Below, one piece after another: positions 6,417-16,211 of a stretch of DNA of 60,511 nucleotides (position 1 is the first letter of the stretch; each line of letters starts with the position of its first letter). The DNA lies in the NCBI GenBank assembly GCA_004379165.1, contig NKXK01000038.1, forward strand, positions 1 through 60,511. The letters are read 5' to 3'. A program made the translations under genes and the position numbers. This DNA comes from Rhodocyclaceae bacterium (GTDB lineage: Bacteria; Pseudomonadota; Gammaproteobacteria; Burkholderiales; Rhodocyclaceae). The notes under the pieces are model-generated. The model had not been told where the DNA came from and did no database searches. It saw only the letters and a list, made by a program, of their open reading frames with translations.

Positions 6417-8036
6417 TTACGGGAGATACCTCCGTCTTGCCGTTTGCATTTTTACGTTATCAACGAAGGGCGGGTGATTCAATCCGAAGCTAGCAGCGCT
6501 TAGCGCCGCATACGCCTTCTGTGGTTGAAAGTCCGCTTGGTCGTAGATGTCGTCATGGACATCTCGCTTTTCGCTAGCGTGACCCACAAGACTTCGCCTC
6601 AAGTCGCCATCAACGCCACGCTCCTTGAGTTCAGATACCAAGGTGCTGCGGAATGAGTGATACGCCTTGTTGCTACGGCCAGTGAGCGCCCCAACGCCAA
6701 CGCTTCGGCGATACTCCGTGAAATCCACTGTGGCTCTCTTGCCGCACCCGTCACGCTCGGCATTGCCCATCTCAGGGAACAGGCGAGTGTGCCCCTCGGC
6801 CTTGACCACCCTCCAGTACTCCAAGAATCCCGCATCTAGCAGCTTCGGATGAATCGGAACCCAACGTGGCGCAAAGTCGTTCTTGCCCCCTTGGTTGGCC
6901 TCTTCGCTACTCATGAAGTAGCACCACACGCCTTCCTTCTGCTGAATCTCAGTAACAAGTAGGCTGGCTGGCTCGTCAATCCGCGCACCAGAGTAAAGGC
7001 CGATCAGCGGTAGCCAGTATTGGGATGCCTTCTTGAAACTGCCTGACTTGTAAGCCTCGGAATCGAACAATGCCTTCAAGTCGTCCTTGGAGAACCTGAC
7101 GTATGAGTTGTGGGTCTTCTTGTAGTCGGCAGCAATCTGCAACGGGCCGGTGATGTCTGGCACCTTGTACTGATCCTTGCCAAACAGCAGCAAGGTCTTG
7201 ATGCGAGTCAGGTTGCGCTTCTTCGTTCCTAGCGCAATGTCGGTTCGTGAGATCGTATGCTCGAAGTATTTCACCGCATCTTCGTGCGTGAGTTGATGTA
7301 CTGGTTTCTTCCCAACGACAGAACCGAACTCCCGAACAATGGGGCCGTACTCCCGTTTATCCTGCGTCTCCGGGTCTTTCCACTTCTGGTTGCCAATGCG
7401 GTGCTGCTTGAACTTCTCGTAGAGGTCTTCCAGCGACATCAAATCCTTGGCCTTAGGGGGCGCGGGGGTCTGCACTCGCTGACCTTCGTCACGCCGAGAC
7501 AAAGCACTGAGGTAATGGGCGTACTTGGATGAAAGCTCGTCAAGGAACTTGGCGTAAACGAAGCTCGTCCGCTCGTAGTTGATGCCCTTCTTGCTAAGGA
7601 AAAAGGCGGCGCTTCTGATCAGAAAATCAGGATGGTTGCCAGAGTCAGCCCCTTCGGCCAACTGGTCGATTAGCTCCGAGTAACCAGCGGCCTTGTCACC
7701 ATCAGCTTTGGCAATGGTGCCGTCAAACCTCCAGATTTCATCTTCCTTGAGGTTTTCGTGAAACCACTCTTCAAGCAAATCCGGGATGATTTCCTCACAC
7801 AATCCGACCTGACGCGCAGCCAAGCGGCGTAACTCGCTGAACTTGTCTTGCAGCTTCAGCCACTCGCGGGAAATGCGGATATGGGCTTCTGACGCGTCCT
7901 TTGTGCCTAGCGAAATCTGGACAGGATCAACACCCTGCCAAACATGCTTGATGTCAGTAGGGACGCGTTTCTTCAGGTAGTAGGAGCCGTACTTCGGGTG
8001 TCGCCAAGGGGTAGGCATTTTGTCTGGCTTAGACAT
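6417..8036 (-). CDS. Tyrosine-type site-specific integrase
   Basis: The 539-residue product has an N-terminal DUF6538-like segment (about 10-35, YGSYYLKKRVP), a long helical arm/core-binding region, and a C-terminal catalytic domain with the tyrosine-recombinase residues: Arg352 in GLYSGARIDE, His460-x-x-Arg463 in HSFRST, His486 in LVGHAS and the nucleophile Tyr498 in DDIYDQ. It begins 88 bp from the 3' end of the tRNA-Met gene, the expected place for the integrase of an element inserted there. Two copies of TGTGTGAAAG lie directly before its ATG, where a ribosome binding site would normally be, so integrase binding there might regulate its own expression. No excisionase gene was recognised. 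Confidence 0.93.
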   Translation of the reverse strand: MSKPDKMPTPWRHPKYGSYYLKKRVPTDIKHVWQGVDPVQISLGTKDASEAHIRISREWLKLQDKFSELRRLAARQVGLCEEIIPDLLEEWFHENLKEDEIWRFDGTIAKADGDKAAGYSELIDQLAEGADSGNHPDFLIRSAAFFLSKKGINYERTSFVYAKFLDELSSKYAHYLSALSRRDEGQRVQTPAPPKAKDLMSLEDLYEKFKQHRIGNQKWKDPETQDKREYGPIVREFGSVVGKKPVHQLTHEDAVKYFEHTISRTDIALGTKKRNLTRIKTLLLFGKDQYKVPDITGPLQIAADYKKTHNSYVRFSKDDLKALFDSEAYKSGSFKKASQYWLPLIGLYSGARIDEPASLLVTEIQQKEGVWCYFMSSEEANQGGKNDFAPRWVPIHPKLLDAGFLEYWRVVKAEGHTRLFPEMGNAERDGCGKRATVDFTEYRRSVGVGALTGRSNKAYHSFRSTLVSELKERGVDGDLRRSLVGHASEKRDVHDDIYDQADFQPQKAYAALSAASFGLNHPPFVDNVKMQTARRRYLP

Positions 8037-8038
8037 CG

Positions 8039-8060
8039 TGTGTGAAAGTTTGTGTGAAAG
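8039..8060. repeat. Candidate integrase arm-type sites, right end (two copies)
   Basis: TGTGTGAAAG occurs at 8039-8048 and 8051-8060 with 12-bp spacing, matching the single copy at 576-585 near the left end. The pair sits between the integrase start codon and the tRNA att site, where arm sites and an autoregulatory operator commonly overlap. Confidence 0.5.
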
Positions 8061-8124
8061 CCAGAAAGTGTAAAGCCCTGAGCCACAAGAAGAAACCTTG
8101 CGAGTCAGGGCCTTAGGGTGTTAC

Positions 8125-8142
8125 TGGTGGTGATGGGCAGAA
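8125..8142. repeat. Right attachment site (attR) within tRNA-Met 3' end
   Basis: This is the partner of 485-502, an 18-bp identical direct repeat. It covers the CCA end, the discriminator, the 3' acceptor strand and part of the T stem, a standard target for tyrosine integrases. Confidence 0.88.
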
Positions 8143-8201
8143 TCGAACTGCCGACCTATGGGTTATGAATCCATCGCTCTAACCGTCTGAGCTACATCAC
8201 C
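8125..8201 (-). tRNA. tRNA-Met (CAU)
   Basis: The 77-nt cloverleaf includes an encoded CCA. The acceptor stem GGTGATG pairs with CATCACC; the anticodon CAU is at 8165-8167 in the loop TTCATAA; the T-loop TTCGATT is present. The G1:C72 pair excludes the initiator tRNA. The elongator Met reading is most likely, although a CAU tRNA-Ile2 cannot be formally excluded. Its 3' 18 bases form the integration site of the element to the left, and the tRNA gene itself is intact. Confidence 0.93.
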
Positions 8202-8320
8202 ACGCTTAGAGGGCGCGAATTATAGTTGGGCCGCGGCATGGAGGTCAACCGCGTTATAATTAGCAACTTTTCTGCCGCCAGCCTGCCCAAGCGGCACCCT
8301 CTGATTTTCAAAGCATTTCC

Positions 8321-9638
8321 ATGACCAAAAAGCTTTTCATCCGCACTTTCGGGTGCCAGATGAACGAGTACGACTCGGACAAAATGGCCGACGTGCTCAA
8401 TGCCTCGGAAGGCGTCGTCAAGACTGACAAGCCGGAAGAGGCCGACATCATCCTCTTCAACACCTGCTCGGTGCGCGAGAAGGCCCAGGAGAAGGTTTTC
8501 CACGACCTGGGCCGTGTCAAGCACCTGAAGAAGCTGAATCCGAATCTGGTGATCGGTGTCGGGGGCTGTGTCGCCAGCCAGGAAGGCGACGCCATCGTCG
8601 CCCGTGCGCCCTATGTTGATGTTGTTTTCGGCCCGCAGACCCTGCACCGCCTGCCGCAACTGATTGCCGAACGCAAAGAAAAAGGCAAGGCAGCAGTGGA
8701 TGTTTCCTTCCCTGAGATCGAGAAATTCGACGCCATGCCGCCTTCCGAAGTGAAGGGCGCGACGGCTTTCGTGTCGATCATGGAAGGCTGCTCCAAGTTC
8801 TGCACCTTCTGCATTGTGCCTTACACCCGCGGCGGCGAGGTGTCGCGCCCCTTTACCGACGTGCTGACCGAGGTCGCCGACCTGGCAGCGCATGGCGTCA
8901 AGGAAGTCACCCTGCTCGGCCAGAACGTCAATGCCTACCGCGGCGACATGGACGGCACCGAAGAAAAAGCCGACCTGGCGATGTTGATCGAATACATCGC
9001 CGAGGTGCCAGGCATCGAGCGTATCCGCTACACGACCTCCCACCCGCGTGAGATGTCGCAACGCCTGATCGACACCTACCTCAAGGTGCCGAAGCTGGTA
9101 TCGCACCTGCACCTGCCGGTTCAGGCCGGCTCCGATCGCGTCCTGGCGGCGATGAAGCGCGGCTACACCACGCTGGAGTTCAAATCCATTGTCCGCAAGC
9201 TGCGCGCAGCACGCCCGGAGATTGCCCTGTCGTCGGATTTCATCGTCGGCTTCCCCGGCGAGACCGATGAAGATTTTGAAAAGACGATGAAGCTGATCGA
9301 CGACGTCGCCTTTGACGCCTCTTTCTCGTTCATTTACAGCCCGCGTCCCGGCACGCCGGCGCTTGAACTCGCTGACGACACGCCGGCCGAGGTCAAATCG
9401 GCCCGTCTGGCCCGCCTGCAGAAACGCATCGACGAACTGGCACAAGCGGTCAGCGAATCGATGGTCGGCACCATTCAGCGCGTGCTGATCGAAGGCACCT
9501 CGAAAAAGGACGCCAACGAACTGGCTGGCCGCACCGACAACAACCGCATCGTCAATTTCGCCGGCAATCCGCGCCTGATCGACAGCTTTGCCGACGTCCG
9601 CATCACCGAAGCCTTGCCGCACAGCCTGAGGGGCGAAA

Positions 9639-9658
<20 letters not shown>
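8321..9658 (+). CDS. miaB: tRNA-2-methylthio-N6-dimethylallyladenosine synthase MiaB
   Basis: The 445-residue radical-SAM methylthiotransferase adds the methylthio group to isopentenyl-A37 of tRNAs. The N-terminal UPF0004 domain has three cluster-binding cysteines, in [22 protein letters not shown] and GVGGCVAS. The radical SAM CxxxCxxC motif CSKFCTFC lies near residue 157, followed by [10 protein letters not shown]-terminal TRAM domain follows (about 375-445). It heads the conserved cluster miaB-ybeZ-ybeY-corC-lnt and overlaps ybeZ by 20 bp. The 120 bp between the tRNA and this gene presumably hold its promoter. Confidence 0.97.
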
Positions 9659-10626
<968 letters not shown>

Positions 10627-10652
<26 letters not shown>

Positions 10653-11076
10653 TTTGTCTGTGCAATACGCCTGTAACCGTGAGGGGATACCCTTGCGCGC
10701 TGACTTCGTGCGCTGGGCGCGTGCGGCTCTGGTCGGCGGTGGCGAAATTACCATTCGTCTGGTCGACACCGACGAAGGGCAGGCGCTGAACAACGAATAC
10801 CGCGGCAAGGACTACGCCACCAACGTGCTGTCCTTCCCGTATGAAGTCGAGCCGGTAACGCAAGGCGATCTGGTCATCTGCCCAAGCGTTGTGGCACGTG
10901 AGGCAGCAGAGCAGAACAAGCCGCTGGATGCGCATTACGCGCACCTGACGGTGCATGGTATGCTGCATTTGCAAGGTTGGGACCACGAGAACGACGACGA
11001 GGCCCAGGAAATGGAAGACGAAGAAAGGAACATTCTCGCCGCACTGGGTTATCCCGACCCTTATGCCGCCGACTAA
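10627..11076 (+). CDS. ybeY: Endoribonuclease YbeY (rRNA maturation)
   Basis: The 149-residue zinc-dependent endoribonuclease acts in 16S rRNA 3'-end maturation and ribosome quality control. The metal-binding motif [15 protein letters not shown] (His-x3-His-x5-His) lies near residue 115 and is followed by the acidic [10 protein letters not shown] tail typical of the family. It begins 26 bp before the ybeZ stop with no clear ribosome binding site, so it is probably translated by coupling with ybeZ. Its partner ATPase and CorC are on either side. Confidence 0.96.
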
Positions 11077-11078
11077 TC

Positions 11079-11927
11079 ATGGACTCAGACAGTAAACCGA
11101 GTTTCATCGAACGACTGACTTCCCTGCTGCTGCGCGAGCCTGAAGATCGCGAGCAGCTTCTGCAGATTCTGCACTGCGCCTACGAGCGCAACCTGATGGA
11201 CGCCGACGCGCTGACCATCATCGAAGGTGCGCTGGCCGCCTCGGAAACCCGCGTCACCGACGTCATGATCCCGCGGGCACAAATGGACGTCATCGACGTC
11301 GACGACCCGCTCGACGAAATCATCCCGACGGTCATCGAAGCGGCACACTCCCGTTTCCCGGTGGTCGATGGCGACCGCGACAACGTGCTCGGCATCCTGC
11401 TTGCCAAGGATCTGCTGCGCATACATACCGAGAAGGATTTCAGCCTGCGTGACTGGCTGCGCCCGGCGGTTTTCATTCCGGAATCGAAGCGCCTGAACGT
11501 GCTGCTGCGCGAATTCCGCGTCTCGCGTAATCACATGGCCATCGTCGTCAATGAGTACGGCAGCGTCGCTGGCCTCGTCACCATCGAAGACGTGCTCGAA
11601 CAGATCGTCGGCGACATCGAGGACGAATACGACTTTGACGAAACGCACGACAATATCCGGCTTGATGCTTCCGGCCGTTACCGCGTCAAAGCCAGAACCG
11701 AAATCATCGACTTCAACGAAGCCTTTGCCACCAGCTTCTCCGACGAGGAGTTCGACACGGTCGGCGGCCTGATCCTGCGCCACCTCGGCCGGATGCCCAA
11801 GCGCAACGAAGTCGTCGAGATCGACGGCGTGCGTTTCCAGGTGCTGCGCGCCGACAGTCGCCGGCTGTACACACTGCTGGTCGACGCCCCCAAACCCCAG
11901 GCCAGTGCCGACGCTGGGTCTGCCTGA
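11079..11927 (+). CDS. corC: CorC/HlyC-family CBS-domain protein
   Basis: The 282-residue protein has two CBS domains (beginning at VTDVMIPRAQMDVIDVDD and after LRDWLRPAVFIPE) and a C-terminal CorC_HlyC domain (about 195-280) typical of magnesium/cobalt efflux-associated proteins. No transmembrane segment is present, as in E. coli YbeX. The start is ATG at 11079, three bases after the ybeY stop. It overlaps lnt by 23 bp, so the cluster is tightly coupled. In E. coli the same gene order links it to ribosome maturation as well as to metal homeostasis. Confidence 0.93.
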   Translation: MDSDSKPSFIERLTSLLLREPEDREQLLQILHCAYERNLMDADALTIIEGALAASETRVTDVMIPRAQMDVIDVDDPLDEIIPTVIEAAHSRFPVVDGDRDNVLGILLAKDLLRIHTEKDFSLRDWLRPAVFIPESKRLNVLLREFRVSRNHMAIVVNEYGSVAGLVTIEDVLEQIVGDIEDEYDFDETHDNIRLDASGRYRVKARTEIIDFNEAFATSFSDEEFDTVGGLILRHLGRMPKRNEVVEIDGVRFQVLRADSRRLYTLLVDAPKPQASADAGSA

Positions 11928-13386
11928 ACGCCAAGCAGTCCGCCTCGCCCTCGCCGCCCTGCTCGGCGTGGCAGGCGTCGGCTGCTTCGCGCCCTTCGAA
12001 CTCTTCTGGGTGGCCCCACTCATCTGGGCCGGCCTGTTCGGACTACTCTGCCGCAGTAGCAGCGTCCGTGAAGCCAGCCTGACCGGTCTGGCCTTCGGAC
12101 TCGGATTCTTCCTTACCGGCGTTTCCTGGGTCTATGTCAGCCTCTCCGTCTTCGGCGGCATGCCCTGGTGGCTGGCCGGCATTGCCGCGTTTCTTTTCTG
12201 TGCGGTCATGGCTCTGTTCCCCACCGCCGCCAGCGCCGCTTTCAAGCGCTGGCAACCAGTCGCGCTCTGGCAGCAGGCCCTGTTTTTTGCGGCACTGATC
12301 GCGCTGGCCGACTGGATCCGCGGCTGGATTTTTAGCGGCTTTCCGTGGTTGACCGTAGGTTACTCGCAAAGCCCGCCCAGCCCGTTGGCCGGTTTCGCAC
12401 CGCTTCTCGGCGTCCATGGTCTGTCGCTGCTTGTTGCGCTGAGCGGTGCACTGCTCTGGCGCTGGCGCATCGGCCTGCCGGTGCTGCTGGCACTGGTGGC
12501 TACCGGTTTCGGCTTCCGCCAGATCGCGTGGACGCTGCCGGACGGCGAGCCGGTCAGTGTCGCCCTGATTCAAGGTAACGTGCCGCAGGAAATGAAATTC
12601 CGCCCGGAAGCCTTCGTCCGCACGCTCCAGCTTTACCGCGACCTGATCGCCGCCAACCCGGCGCAACTGACGCTGCTGCCTGAAACCGCCCTGCCCGTCT
12701 TCATCGACCAGATGCCGACCGCCTACCTTGAGGAGCTGAAGACGCTCGCCCAGCGCCAGCAAGGCGACATCATCCTCGGCGTGCTCACTGGCGATGGCGG
12801 CGGCTATTTCAACAGCGCCGTCAGCATCGGCAGCTCGCCGTTGCAGGTGTATAGCAAGCAACACCTCGTACCCTACGGCGAATTCATTCCCCCTGGTTTC
12901 GCCTGGTTCATGGCCTACGCCAACATCCCGATGTCGTCCTTCTCGCGCGGACCGGACGTGCAGGCGCCTCTTGCCGTAGCCGGCCGTCAAGTCGCCGCCA
13001 ATATCTGCTACGAAGATGTCTTTGGCGATGAGATCATCCGTGCCCTGCCGGCTGCCGGCATTCTCGCCAATCTGTCTAATACCGCCTGGTTCGGTCGTTC
13101 GCTGGCACAGCCGCAACACCTGCAGATCGCCCGCCTTCGGGCCGCCGAAACCGGCCGTCCGATGCTGCGTGCGACCAACACCGGCATGACCGCGATTGTC
13201 GATTCGCGTGGCGGGGTCAGCGCCGTCCTGCCACCATTCACCACCGGCGTGCTTACCGGCGAAGTACGCGCTTACACCGGCATGACGCCATACGCCCGCT
13301 TCGGCAACTGGCCGGCGCTAGTGATAATCTTTGCCACCCTCGCTATCGCCTTTCGGAGCAGTTGGCGCACCGAAACCCCCGCCTGA
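11905..13386 (+). CDS. lnt: Apolipoprotein N-acyltransferase
   Basis: The 493-residue inner-membrane enzyme transfers the third acyl chain to the N-terminal cysteine of lipoproteins. An N-terminal membrane part of about seven helices (to about residue 205) is followed by the periplasmic nitrilase-fold domain. The catalytic triad is visible: Glu260 in LLPETALP, Lys318 in YSKQHLVPYGEF and Cys368 in NICYEDVFG. A final C-terminal helix (about 467-487) is present. It starts with GTG at 11905 inside corC, giving a 23-bp overlap, and ends the miaB cluster. Confidence 0.95.
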   Translation: MPTLGLPERQAVRLALAALLGVAGVGCFAPFELFWVAPLIWAGLFGLLCRSSSVREASLTGLAFGLGFFLTGVSWVYVSLSVFGGMPWWLAGIAAFLFCAVMALFPTAASAAFKRWQPVALWQQALFFAALIALADWIRGWIFSGFPWLTVGYSQSPPSPLAGFAPLLGVHGLSLLVALSGALLWRWRIGLPVLLALVATGFGFRQIAWTLPDGEPVSVALIQGNVPQEMKFRPEAFVRTLQLYRDLIAANPAQLTLLPETALPVFIDQMPTAYLEELKTLAQRQQGDIILGVLTGDGGGYFNSAVSIGSSPLQVYSKQHLVPYGEFIPPGFAWFMAYANIPMSSFSRGPDVQAPLAVAGRQVAANICYEDVFGDEIIRALPAAGILANLSNTAWFGRSLAQPQHLQIARLRAAETGRPMLRATNTGMTAIVDSRGGVSAVLPPFTTGVLTGEVRAYTGMTPYARFGNWPALVIIFATLAIAFRSSWRTETPA

Positions 13387-13456
13387 ATCTGCTCCGACCC
13401 GAAACATGCTGAGTAACAGGGCTGCAATCGCTGCCACTTTGCGCTAGCCTTGCGCC

Positions 13457-14152
13457 ATGCGCTTCTCCCGCCTTTACCTCAACCGCCTGCTCGATTCGCC
13501 GACGCCGCACGACACCATTGTCGTCATCGATGTTCTTCGCTCGTTCACCTCGGCCGCGGTCGCGCTGGCGCGCGGGGCGCGCGCGATCTATCCGGTGGAG
13601 AGCATTTCCGAAGCCGTGACGCTTCATGATCGACTGCCTAACGCCCTGTCGGTCGGCGCGTTTGGTGGTGGTGACCCTATACCCGGCTTTGACTTCGGCA
13701 ACACCCCATCGGCCTTGCTGCAGGCCGATGTCGCTGGCCGCGACGTGGTCATGAGCACCGCTGCCGGCGTGCGCGGTCTGCAGCGCTTCAGCCAGGGCCG
13801 CCAGCTCTTTGCCGCCAGCCTCGTTTGCGCCCGGGCAACCGCCCGCGCCATTCGCGCCACCGTTGCAGAGGATGTTTGTTTCATCATTACCGGTGAGTGG
13901 GTGGATCGGGATGGCGACGAGGATGTCGCCTGTGCCGACTACCTGGAGGCGCTACTCTCCGGGCGGCCTGCAGATTCCGGCATCTACGCACAACGGGTGC
14001 GCGACTCGGATTTCGGCCGCCGCTTTATCGCTGGCACCTGGCCCAACCTGCCGGTGGCTGATCTTGACCTGGCCGCCGATACCGACCGCTACGACTTCGC
14101 GATGCCGGTGTATCACGAAAACGGGCATCTGGTTATTCGGGCAGGCCGCTGA
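13457..14152 (+). CDS. comB: ComB-family 2-phosphosulfolactate phosphatase-like protein
   Basis: The 231-residue protein matches the ComB family, whose founding member hydrolyses 2-phosphosulfolactate in methanogen coenzyme M synthesis. Typical segments are VVIDVLRSFTSAAVALARGA near residue 22, the Gly-rich GAFGGGDPIPGFDFGNTP and STAAGVRGL. Coenzyme M is not expected in a proteobacterium, and no comA or comC is near, so the true substrate is unknown. It stands alone, 70 bp after lnt, with its own start. Confidence 0.82.
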   Translation: MRFSRLYLNRLLDSPTPHDTIVVIDVLRSFTSAAVALARGARAIYPVESISEAVTLHDRLPNALSVGAFGGGDPIPGFDFGNTPSALLQADVAGRDVVMSTAAGVRGLQRFSQGRQLFAASLVCARATARAIRATVAEDVCFIITGEWVDRDGDEDVACADYLEALLSGRPADSGIYAQRVRDSDFGRRFIAGTWPNLPVADLDLAADTDRYDFAMPVYHENGHLVIRAGR

Positions 14153-14177
14153 GCGCTGCCCTGCCAGGGTGCATCGT

Positions 14178-14294
14178 TCAGTCGCCGCTCTTCAATCTGG
14201 TGCGCACCAGCTTTTCGAACGCTGCGATCGCCACCAAGGGCGAAAAGGCGCCAAGCGTGACGCCCAGCATGATTTCAGTTAGTCCGCCATCCAT
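14178..14294 (-). CDS. 38-aa single-span membrane peptide
   Basis: A short frame runs from ATG at 14294 to TGA at 14178-14180. The peptide has one hydrophobic helix (about residues 8-26, IMLGVTLGAFSPLVAIAAF) and a basic C-terminal tail (EKLVRTRLKSGD), giving a predicted N-out/C-in orientation. GGAG lies eight bases before the ATG, a good ribosome binding site. It sits alone between comB (convergent) and the metallo-beta-lactamase gene, in the same direction as the latter's downstream side. No known family is recognised; small inner-membrane proteins of this kind often regulate larger partners. Confidence 0.5.
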   Translation of the reverse strand: MDGGLTEIMLGVTLGAFSPLVAIAAFEKLVRTRLKSGD

Positions 14295-14357
14295 GGCCGT
14301 TGCTCCGTCGAGAGTTTGATACCCCTCTCCACGCACGGAGCATGCCAGCACAAATAA

Positions 14358-15302
14358 TCAGCCGCGGTGATCGAGCCACCAGGCCAGACCCTGAGCATTC
14401 AGTTCGAGGTCTGTTGCCAGCACTTCAAGAATCGTCGCCTCCTGCAAAGTACAGCCATGAGCGCGCAAATCACCGAGCAGCACATCCGTGATGCCCTGCT
14501 TGATTGCCGCATGGCGAGCTTCGCCAGCATCGACGTGCGCTTCGGCGACGGCAACATGGGCATCGAGCCGACGGCGCAAGGCGGCGGCCTGCGCCGGCAC
14601 ATCATGCAGTTGCGCGTAGTGCGTCAAGTACATCGCCTGCGGCGCAAAGCCCATCAGTCGGTCGATCGAGGCGTGCATTTCGGCAGCATCGAACTGGGTC
14701 GGCGAGGTCGTCGGCAGGATGAACTGGCGGCCGTCGACGTCAAACTCGCGGTAAGACAGGCCGAACATGTCGCCGGTGAAGATGCTGGCGCTTTGTTTAT
14801 CCACGATGCAGATGTGGTGCTTGGCATGCCCCGGGGTATCGATGCATAGCAATTCGCGTCTACCCAGTGGCAGGGTCAGGCCTTCGTGGGCGTCGATGAT
14901 ACGATCTGCGGGGATCGGCAGGATATCGCCATAGACATTCTCGACATACTCGGCACCATAGACCGCGGTGACGCCGGCAACCAGCTTGGACGGCTCGGCC
15001 ATGTGGCGACTGCCGCGCGGATGCACGACCAGCTTCGCATTCGGGAATTCGCGCATCAGCGTGCCGGCGCCGCCGGCGTGATCGAGATGGATATGCGTGA
15101 GGATCACGTAATCGACCGCCTCGCGGCCCAGACCGAGCTTGTTCAGTGCTTCGAGCACATTCGGCAGCGAGTCGTTGCTGCCGGTGTCGACAAAGGCGAC
15201 GCGGCCGTTGTCCACGATCATGTGAATGGCCGCCAGAATCGGGCGCACGTAGCCGGCGTCGAAGGCGTAGATGCCGTTGCCGTAATCTCTCCAGTCAAAC
15301 AT
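14358..15302 (-). CDS. MBL-fold metallohydrolase
   Basis: The 314-residue metallo-beta-lactamase-fold hydrolase has the signature THIHLDHAG (near residue 70), a downstream metal-ligand His in DTPGHAKHH, an Asp in FTGDMFGL and a His near YLTHYAQLH. This is a full two-metal site. The C-terminal 80 residues are helical. The start at 15302 is preferred over the ATG two codons upstream because GGAGG is spaced nine bases from it. Its substrate is unknown; relatives act on lactones or thioesters. It is divergent from the alpha/beta hydrolase, with 66 bp between the starts. Confidence 0.85.
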   Translation of the reverse strand: MFDWRDYGNGIYAFDAGYVRPILAAIHMIVDNGRVAFVDTGSNDSLPNVLEALNKLGLGREAVDYVILTHIHLDHAGGAGTLMREFPNAKLVVHPRGSRHMAEPSKLVAGVTAVYGAEYVENVYGDILPIPADRIIDAHEGLTLPLGRRELLCIDTPGHAKHHICIVDKQSASIFTGDMFGLSYREFDVDGRQFILPTTSPTQFDAAEMHASIDRLMGFAPQAMYLTHYAQLHDVPAQAAALRRRLDAHVAVAEAHVDAGEARHAAIKQGITDVLLGDLRAHGCTLQEATILEVLATDLELNAQGLAWWLDHRG

Positions 15303-15368
15303 CTCCATACTCCTCCGTATTGAACGCGGCGATTATACTGACGCCTTTGCGTTTTCCCGAGTCTCCGC

Positions 15369-16205
15369 ATGACCCATTTTCTTGCCGACGATGGCGAAAA
15401 GATTCACGTCCGGATTTCCGGCGAAGGCGAGCCGCTGATCCTGATGCACGGCTGGACGTCGAGCAGCCAGGAATGGTTTCCCTTCCTCAATGAACTGAAC
15501 GCCCACCACCGCGTCTATCGCTGGGACGCCCGCGGCCACGGCGGTCATACCCTGGCGCATCCCGGCTCGGCGACGGTCGAGCGCATGGCGCAGGATCTCA
15601 GGAACCTGATCGACCACTACGGACTGCGTGACGCAACCGCGGTCGGCCACTCGATGGGCGCGCTGACGCTCTGGCAATACCTGCGCGACCACGGCACGCA
15701 CGGCTTGGGCAAACTCTGCCTGATCGACCAGTCACCGAAGCTGCTGACAGCGGACGACTGGGAGCACGGGATTTACGGTGATTTCGGGGCTGACCGTAAC
15801 CGGCAACTAGTTGATTGGCTGCGCGAAGATTTTGCTGAAGGCGTGCTCAAGCTGACCGCCAACGGCCTCAATGATCGCGCCCGGCAGAAGTACGCCGACA
15901 ATGCCTCCGGCTGGCAAAAATCACGCGCCGCGCTGCGTGCGCAGAGCCCGGAGCCACTGATCAATTGCTGGCTGAGCCTGACAGCGGCCGACTACCGTGA
16001 CGTACTGGCGAAAATCCCGCTGCCGACCCTGCTCGTCTATGGCGGCGAGAGCAATTTTTATCGCACCGACACGGCGCAATATGTCGCCGACACCATTCCG
16101 AATGCCGTACTGCGCATCTACGAAGGCACCGACCATTCGCCGCACCAGTGGCAGCGAGAGCGCTTCGTGCGCGAACTGATCGACTTCATCGACGGTGCGC
16201 TCTGA
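15369..16205 (+). CDS. Alpha/beta-fold hydrolase
   Basis: The 278-residue alpha/beta hydrolase has an oxyanion-hole HGWTSS near residue 28, a nucleophile elbow GHSMG near 98, an acidic residue region LLVYGGESNFY and the catalytic His in EGTDHSPHQW near 260. The length and motif spacing match haloperoxidase/esterase-type hydrolases. No signal peptide is present. It is divergent from the MBL-fold gene and convergent with msrA, seven bp away. The substrate cannot be deduced. Confidence 0.88.
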   Translation: MTHFLADDGEKIHVRISGEGEPLILMHGWTSSSQEWFPFLNELNAHHRVYRWDARGHGGHTLAHPGSATVERMAQDLRNLIDHYGLRDATAVGHSMGALTLWQYLRDHGTHGLGKLCLIDQSPKLLTADDWEHGIYGDFGADRNRQLVDWLREDFAEGVLKLTANGLNDRARQKYADNASGWQKSRAALRAQSPEPLINCWLSLTAADYRDVLAKIPLPTLLVYGGESNFYRTDTAQYVADTIPNAVLRIYEGTDHSPHQWQRERFVRELIDFIDGAL

Positions 16206-16211
16206 GCGCCG

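Larger units (their letters stand above)
485..8142. mobile_element. 7.6-kb integrative element in tRNA-Met
   Basis: The element is bounded by an 18-bp direct repeat (485-502 and 8125-8142) and carries its integrase next to the tRNA-side end. The cargo is a SHOCT/transmembrane protein, an AP2-HNH nuclease, a 35-aa membrane peptide, a serine recombinase, a DUF3427-like/HNH nuclease, a Clp-fold protease and a 69-aa partner. Base composition is visibly less GC-rich than the chromosome to the right. No phage structural, replication or conjugation genes are visible, so it is either a small satellite-like element or relies on helper functions. Excision would leave one intact att site and would not destroy the tRNA gene. 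Confidence 0.82.

Noticed and set aside
1..8142. Classical prophage
   Set aside because: No capsid, terminase, portal, tail or lysis genes are visible in the element; only an integrase and an AP2-HNH nuclease are phage-like.
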